Of a DNA stretch of 64,000 bases, positions 57,705-64,000 are shown piece after piece (the first letter of the stretch is position 1; each line of letters begins with the position of its first letter). Source of the stretch: Triglochin maritima (lineage: Eukaryota > Streptophyta > Magnoliopsida > Alismatales > Juncaginaceae). The position numbers and the translations under genes are program-made. Below the pieces are notes generated by a model. The model worked only from the letters and a program-made list of their open reading frames with translations, had not been told where the DNA came from and did not search any database. The stretch lies in the NCBI GenBank assembly GCA_963682175.1, contig OY821772.1, forward strand, positions 19,460,743 to 19,524,742, given 5' to 3'.

Positions 57705-59077
57705 GCTCTGGCACATTGTGGACAGACTTTGTACACTATTTGGACACATTCTAGTAACTCTCTGGACACACCCTGGATAGTTTGTGTACACTTTCTAGAC
57801 AGACTCTAGACAAATGCTTGACACATTTTTGACTCTCTTTGGACACAATTTGGACAGAAAGTTAGTCCAAAATCTCTCTAGACAGAAGCTGGACACATTC
57901 TAGACAAATATACAATCTTTGGACACATTATAGACACAAAACTTAGATGGACACGATATGGACACATTATGGACACGATATACAAACTTTGTTAACTGAG
58001 TATGATAAGGATGTACCATTACATCACCATAGAGTGATCCATGCCCTGACATATTTGATACATCCTCAACTGGATCTAATCCATTGTTTCATGTGTATTG
58101 GGAATCATCTGGGAAGGCCCACCTGTATGCATCTTTTTTCTCTTTCAAGGGCGTCATATGCCAGCTCTTAGGAGGACATAATTAATCTGTATTGCTCAAC
58201 CAATTCTTCATCCTTCTGAGCCAATTCTTCACCTTTCTGAGCCAATTCATTATTATCCTTCTCAGCCAGTTGGTTTTCCTTCTCAGTCAGTTGTCAATCA
58301 TATTCACCCAATTGGGCATCCTTCTCAGCCAACTGGTCATCATTCTTAGCCAATTGGCAATCCTTCTCACCCAATTGGGCATCCTTCGAAGACAATTGGT
58401 TATTTTTCTCAGCCAATTGTGGGTCATCCTCAGTTAATTGCATCCTTGTCAACAATTCGAGAGTCATTCTGAGACAATTTTTTCTTCAACTCCTTGGGTT
58501 TGCAGATTGTGAACCGTCTCCCCACTCTTCATTACAAAATATTGGAGGGAATCAGACTCCTGGACTAGACTGGACAGACTCATCTCCAGTCCCAACATTA
58601 CTCATGCCGCTCAGGATTGTCCAGACTCAACATCACGTTGTACATGGATTTGTCCAGACTTGTCTAGTAGTGTCCAGAATGATTGTTTCCTCGGACCGTG
58701 TCCAGAATGATTGTTTCCTCGGACCGTGTCCAGGGATGTCCAAATTGTCCATTATGTGTCCAAATTTGTTTTGCAAGCTTGTCCAATGAATGTCCAAAAT
58801 GACCTTTTCCATGGACTGTGTCCAGGGCCGTGTCAAGAATTGTCAATTCTGTGTCCAGACTAGTTTTGCAAGTTTGTCCAGTGCATGTTCCCGGGAAATG
58901 TCCAGAATTGTACAGAAGTGTACATAATGACTGTGACCAGGGATTTGTCCAGATTTTCTATACAAACTTGTCCAGATTTGTCAAGAATGACCATGTCCAG
59001 GCGTTTGTCCAGCATTGTCCAGAGTGCGCCCAGACATGGCTGCTGATCTGGCGTGCGGCGTTTGTGTATCAGCTTCC
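57705..59077 (-). mobile_element. Second Mutator-like element, left end lost
   Basis: The right terminus, reversed, is GGAAGCTGATACACAAACGC, matching the 26194 element. The interior has GGACACATTCT-type repeats (57710-57985), a heptad-coding region (58168-58496) and reversed TGTCCAGAATG-type repeats (58560-59030). The left terminus is not found; the Copia-C LTR abuts it. Confidence 0.6.
58168..58496 (-). pseudogene. Heptad-repeat (coiled-coil) coding region, decayed
   Basis: Minus-strand 21-bp units encode a 7-residue repeat of consensus QLAEKDx, about eleven copies between 58440 and 58190: QLTEDDP, QLAEKNN, QLSSKDA, QLGEKDC, QLAKNDD, QLAEKDA, then a TGA, QLTEKEN and degenerate ELAQKDE units. 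It ends EQYRLIMSS and a TAA at 58168-58170. Upstream units continue with a frameshift near 58465. Leu every seven residues with flanking charges predicts a coiled coil. Its position between the transposon repeat arrays suggests an element-encoded or captured protein. No catalytic domain is visible, and the internal stop and frameshift make it a pseudogene. Confidence 0.55.
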
Positions 59078-60805
59078 AAATATATAAGTTGCATTAATCA
59101 TGAAAGATTGTGACAAAGGGGTATGTATCCACACACCCATTACGCAAAGAGTTTCAGATCGATTACAACATGAAGATATGAATAAGATCTTGGTCATTCT
59201 ATAAGACAAACGTACCATTCGGATGCACCACATGCGGCTTTGGCAGGGTGGGTAATTTTCACCCACACGCGTAGACACATGTTGGATGCCAACAACCAAA
59301 ATGGCGTTGGCTGGCAAGAGTAATTTTGCATTTGGGAAGTGAAAATTATTATACAAGTTGCATTTTTACATGCTCGTATAAAACGAGCACGCACTGAGAG
59401 TTTCGCACTACTTCTGCCCACTGTCACCACGTGCATCATCCATATGCCTCCTTCAAAGTCGTAAATGCTCCAACAGCAAACAGTACTACAAACCACAACA
59501 AGCTCAACTGAAAGTTAATTAGCGGATATCCATCGCTACGCCCGCTTGGGTGAATTAACTCAACAAGAGGACAAAGCAACTGAAGAAGCAGTTGTCACAA
59601 CTGAACAAGTCAGAGTATTTGAAGCTACAGGGTTCTTGCCTCGTGACATTCCCTCATTGTCAACAGCCGACACCTAAAAAGTTGGTGCATCTGGGAATTT
59701 TAGGGGACCCTTTTGGCTTTTGTTTGCTAGGACCTTGTATCAACCATAAGGCTTGAAAAAACTATTGGCTAAATATTTTGATTATGTATTGTATTACTCT
59801 CAATGTGGTTGTGTTAACAGCACGTCTCCGTTATCTAATGCATTTAACTACTTTAAAAAAAGCCTTTGGCGTCTATGTAATCTCACTCACGGGCAGAAAC
59901 GCATGTTGCAAGAAAGAAACAAGACAAGTCTGAAACCTAACTTTTTGTGCAGCCAGACGCTTGCAATACAGACGACCCAAAAACACACCATCAAAACCAT
60001 TGCTATTGAGCAGCTACCCATAATTTAGACCTCGAAAGAAAGGGATCTCGACGTATGATTCCAGGCTCCCGGAAATCACGCCTCAATTTTTTGGAGGATT
60101 TCACGTCTTGGCTGATCAATTCTTGGAGGATGAAGGATTCATTTGATAGAAATGTGGCATGATACCATTCTTCTCATTAGCACTTCAACTAAAGAACGCA
60201 ACTTTGATGCACTAGACATGTTCGTCTGAAAATGGCACTGTAGATCTTATGTCATAGACACTTGCAAAAAGAAAGAAAAATACATTAAGGAAATTATCAA
60301 TATCAATATGTGAACACGTCTGCGGATACATATCCCGATATTTATATCAGGGCCGCGAAAACAAAGATTGCAAGAAAAGGTTGATGTTTCACTGTATAAT
60401 TAGCTTAATAAAAGAAAACGAAGATGTAATGGGAAATACAATTCCAATTGGATCTAAAGAGATTCAACCTACCTCTAGTAACCAAAAAATTTGGCCAATC
60501 TAGACTATAAAAGCAAACCCTGAGGCATCTATGATTTGCAACATCCACTGTCAAAGATTTCAATCAAATAAATTTAGGCTCTCAAACAGGAAAATTAAAA
60601 CCAAAAAAAGTAAAAGAGAATACATTTTTTCAATAAGATTATGAGATATTAAACATACGGTGACCAACAAAATATAACTACAACCACCCAAGAAAACTGA
60701 CATCTGACTTGTTTCACTATAGATTCTTAACGATAGATAAGAAACAAAGGACGATTGTGACCTCTAACCTTCAGTACAAATTAACTTGAGAGTGGAGTCG
60801 TACGG
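59078..60805. other. Low-copy-looking DNA downstream of AAK6
   Basis: Apart from the terminal-exon-like segment at 59523-59680, nothing is recognised. The right part probably includes the AAK6 3' untranslated region. Confidence 0.4.
59523..59680 (+). pseudogene. Terminal-exon-like fragment of an unrecognised gene
   Basis: After an acceptor-like TTAATTAG the plus strand reads DIHRYARLGELTQQEDKATE, then EAVVTTEQVRVFEATGFLPR, then DIPSLSTADT and a TAA (59678-59680). The composition is that of a real soluble protein C-terminus, not of repeat translation. An AT-rich 3'-UTR-like stretch follows. No upstream exon on this strand was recognised and the family is unknown to me, so it may be a stranded or captured exon. 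Confidence 0.4.
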
Positions 60806-63199
60806 TCAGGAAACTGTAGAGGGTGTCCAATTGGTTATCCACTCGGACAGCAAAGTAACATTGTGACTTATGTCATCAATACAATTGCTCTGCAAGGCCA
60901 GCACACTATCCTCAGGGTAACTTGATCTTGCCTCTTCCAGAAGCACTTGGAATATTTCACAATCGATGTTGTTTGTAAGTTTCTGCCCCGTATATCCTCT
61001 GTCAAATATTTCCAGAAAAATACTCATCAATTGATAATGGAGGAGGTGACTGGGTTACAGAACAAATACTACAATCTACAACTTGACGATTTGAGCAGCA
61101 GAAGGAATTTCGTAAAATCAAATTAAAGGCCATAAAAATAGTTAGTGCTTGCCGACTAAAATCAAACGCAATGGGAACAACTACACAGATGCCTTTTCCG
61201 ACCAAAATCAAATGCAGCCTTTTCTGACCAAATCAAATGCCACGGCAACTACACAAACGCCTTTGCCCTCCAAATTTTCCGACTACCTTGAAGCTTGTGC
61301 TTTTAATAATTACACACCCACTCCAAGATAACAATGAAAACAGAATAATCTTATTAAGAACTAGCTATCCCTCAGCTATGATCGAAATCATTACAGTAGC
61401 CTGATAAATATAAGCCATCTATTTGGCATTTCAAACAAAAAAAATTGTAAAGATTAACATACTTCAAACGATAATGTCATTAAAACTGGTGACAGCTGCT
61501 CATAGCCTTCATCATTTATAAGCCACTAATCATTGATTGAAGTCTATTTGTTTTCCAAATGATTATTCCATAGCAGTTAAGTTATATCGATAAAAACTAT
61601 GCTAGATCCAATGTTGTATTCAATTTTACTGGTGTGGAAAAACGGATTTAACAAATCTAATAACACCTCAAAACCAACAGGATGGAGAAGTGTTTGAGAC
61701 AGGGAAATGGGGAGGCAGGGAGCCCACGAATCTTCATAATGTATAAACAACATCCTCTATGAGTTTTGACTCAGAATACAAAAATGATTTCAGTCAAACG
61801 TAAGTTAAAGGTTACCATAAGAAACTTTAACATTGGGATACATAGTTTATGAGTTTTGTGATTCAGAATCCCAATGACTACAATTTTAACATTAATAGAT
61901 GGCAAAAAAGGATATAAGAGGGAAATCTCAATGGCTTACTATCTTGATTATTCTGGCCAGATGACTTATCTATTATCATCACAATTACAAAAGTTAAAGA
62001 GTATCCAACAGACATTTACGACAAGCCAATACAACTAGAATTATCATAATGACATAAAGAAGGAAAATAAAATGAGTGGATGTATGATAAACAATAAAAA
62101 ATTAGTGTATCAATCCTCTAGAGGTGATCATAGAGAAAAATGTAGTTAGTTTGAAGAACGAGATTGAAACAATCTTTAACACCAAACTTTTGAATGCTTT
62201 ATTATTTTATTCTGATAAACCCCAGGACACAACCTACAGGCTACAGACCCTAGACCGCAATCCCTGGTCATTGATCTATATAGTAAACTTTCGACACCGT
62301 TAAACCTGAACCCAATTTTGAACAATTTGACACAAAAGCTCACAGACTTCATTAAATCAGCACACCAGACTGACCTTGAACCATATCAAAATAATACAAA
62401 ATAAGAAATTTACCACGACCTTTTTTATTGGTAAATCACTAAATTGGTCATACAAGTCTACAATCATAACACCTAGAAAGAACTAGAGATTGAATCCCAA
62501 CTGGTAAAATTCCAACACCATAACGTCTAGATACAAAGCTCAATACTCCATGGTGCCTAACCAATGAGTTTTGCTTTAAATATGCCAAACTAACTTCCTG
62601 TCAAAATAGAATACATCAAACTGACTTTCAATAGCAATTGAAAGTTAGAAAAGACCAATTACAAAAAGAACAGATACGAAGACCACCTACAGCTCAGTCC
62701 CTGATCTTGGCCATTTCAGAATCAGAGATTCAGTCCCAACTAGTAAAATCCCATTCTTCTCGGTACCGAACCAATGAGCTTTGCAATTAAATACGTCAAA
62801 CTGACTTCCAATCGCAATTAAAAGAGACGAACAAAGAATTCATATAAACAAAAATAACACAACAAACCTGCTCTGAAGGCGATCGTAGAGGACGGAGTTT
62901 TCGGTCTGGAGGACGACGACGCGGTGGAACCAGCGCTCGGGGAAGAAGTCGCAGCCGTGGTAGTCGACGATGACGCCGCCGTCCTCCATGGCGTCCTCCA
63001 GCTCGTCGCAGAGCAGGTCCTCGTTGACGACGAAGCACTCCAGCTCCGCGTCCCACCCATCGTGGAGGGACTTGCGCTTCACCAGCTCCCCCACATTCAC
63101 GTGCCGGAACCCCGTCGCCTCCGCCAGGAGAGAGCACGTCGTCGTCTTCCCCGTCCCTGGAGTCCCCGTCACCAGGATGTTCGGCTTCTTCGCCGCCAT
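60806..63199 (-). CDS. AAK6: Adenylate kinase isoenzyme 6 (hCINAP/Fap7 family), two exons
   Basis: Exon 1 is complement 62868-63199 and exon 2 complement 60806-60998, giving 174 residues, the usual family length. Splicing AGCAG|GTTTGT to TTGACAG|AGGATAT restores the conserved SRGYTG reading. Residues 11-20 hold the P-loop [10 protein letters not shown] for [19 protein letters not shown], then [13 protein letters not shown] and [13 protein letters not shown] are family hallmarks, and exon 2 gives [20 protein letters not shown] near the C-terminus. Family members are nuclear AMP kinases/ATPases; yeast Fap7 and human hCINAP act in final 18S rRNA processing of the small ribosomal subunit with Rps14. 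The start ATG has a good context (GGTCATGGCGG). Exon 1 is strongly GC-rich, exon 2 AT-rich. The promoter is short: a Copia-B LTR begins 180 bp upstream. Confidence 0.93.
60999..62867 (-). other. AAK6 intron (1869 bp)
   Basis: AT-rich, GT-AG bounded, with no recognised gene or transposon inside. Two similar blocks near 62470-62640 and 62690-62830 (CCAATGAGTTTTGC / CCAATGAGCTTTGC) suggest a local duplication. Confidence 0.8.
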
Positions 63200-63235
63200 G
63201 ACCAGAATAGGAGAAAAAAAATCTGATTTTGGGAT

Positions 63236-63244
63236 TTAGGGTTT
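63236..63244 (-). promoter_or_regulatory. Telo-box in the AAK6 5' region
   Basis: AAACCCTAA on the minus strand, 37 bases upstream of the start codon. Telo-boxes are known in plant promoters of ribosomal-protein and ribosome-biogenesis genes, which fits the Fap7-like role. Confidence 0.6.
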
Positions 63245-63378
63245 GGGAGAACGTTAGAGATAGGGACGACAGAGGAGGAGATGTTGACGGGTAATCGGGT
63301 GTTGCGATCCGAATAAGAAATTATTTGATATTAAAATAAGGGCTTTTATGGACAAGTAGGGCTGTAAATGGGTAATAC

Positions 63379-64000
63379 TGTAGGATTTCATGTTTAATTA
63401 TGCATGTATATATTTCGAATTTTTTATGCATAATAAGGATCAATTACAATTTTCTACGATTTATTTCATGCATGCATCGGTTTGATTAAATAACTAGTTT
63501 CGAAAACTTATTAAAACAAACATGGGCTTCGAAATTCATACCTAGAAGTTCTCTAAAACTTCTTGATGATCCGGAGATGTTGAAGAATACGATCGTCGCT
63601 TCCCGTTGCACCGGATGCCTCCGAGTGTTCACCGAAACCCTAAACAAGGTTGGAGAGAAAGGAGCTAGCCAATCAATCTCCAAACAAGCTTAGAATCTAG
63701 CTACAAACCCCTTTCTTAATCTCTGAGATTTCTCCTTCCAAAGACTTAGAAAACTAAGAGAATTTTCGTGGATTTTTGTGGTGAATTAGGAGAGAAAATA
63801 TTTAGCAAACTTCTTCTAACATAATTAAGGAAAATAAGGACATATTTATAGGCTCCAATCTTACTCTCAATCATGGTTATTCTTAAGCCACGAATTCTTG
63901 ACATTTTCTCTCACAAACTAATTCCATAATGCATTATATGCACCCACAAAACGTTTGACCAAGTTTGGAGCTAATCCAACCATTGATAAAATTAATCTCT
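63379..64000 (-). repeat. Copia-B LTR, partial (runs off the right edge)
   Basis: Starts TGTAGGATTTCATG and follows 4736-5350 base for base with few changes. It has the same orientation as the other Copia-B LTRs. Whether it is a solo LTR or the 3' LTR of a full element cannot be seen. Confidence 0.88.

Noticed and set aside
58192..58437. Plus-strand open frame of 81 codons rich in LSQL
   Set aside because: The opposite strand gives the regular QLAEKDx heptads, which is the more protein-like reading.
62796..63239. Several overlapping frames on both strands around AAK6 exon 1
   Set aside because: They are shadows of the GC-rich exon 1; only the AAK6 frame has domain support and joins exon 2.

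Overview
The window is a repeat-dense stretch of nuclear chromosome from a flowering plant. The evidence is plant-type Copia, chromovirus and Athila/Tat-like LTR retrotransposons, hAT and Mutator-like DNA transposons, long AT-rich introns, and one intact plant gene with a GC-rich first exon. The species cannot be named from the sequence. Only one complete single-copy gene is visible: adenylate kinase 6 (AAK6/hCINAP/Fap7 type), minus strand, exons 62868-63199 and 60806-60998. Two other host-gene traces are an isolated exon of a terminal-uridylyltransferase-like nucleotidyltransferase (32226-32557) and a terminal-exon-like segment (59523-59680).

Layout. 1-1904: 5' part of a minus-strand Copia element (gag and a short LTR). 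3223-14783: an hAT transposon with an 8-bp target duplication, split by a minus-strand Copia element (Copia-B, 4736-13609) with 2.1-kb LTRs. 15805-25892: a minus-strand chromovirus remnant (G1) whose 3' LTR carries a nested gag-protease element (TR-A, 16130-22414). 26194-27258: a Mutator-like non-autonomous element with a 9-bp target duplication. 28422-30617: a solo G1 LTR with a 5-bp duplication. 32226-35824: the nucleotidyltransferase exon, then a related gypsy LTR (G3) holding a nested solo LTR. 35825-40783: a tandem array of five gypsy LTRs separated by four ~320-bp internal remnants. 41506-41796: an hAT MITE. 43634-45460: a Copia LTR (Copia-C) with a gag fragment. 46692-57704: a three-level nest, an inverted Copia-C LTR holding a Copia-B-like solo LTR, which holds a young intact non-autonomous element (TR-B, 49043-56446) with a 516-codon ORF. 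57705-59077: a second Mutator-like element with a decayed heptad-repeat coding region. 60806-63199: AAK6. 63379-64000: another Copia-B LTR starting about 180 bp upstream of the AAK6 start codon.

The elements do not form a pathway; the order of events is readable from nesting and target duplications. Most coding regions are broken by stops and frameshifts. The exceptions are AAK6 and the TR-B ORF.

The most unusual signal is shared regulatory-looking DNA. LTRs of several Copia and gypsy families that otherwise look unrelated carry dense clusters of the palindrome CGGT-NN-ACCG (mostly CGGTCGACCG). The TR family instead carries CCGCCAATTGGCGG palindromes, and TR-A and TR-B share a hairpin in their 3' untranslated region.
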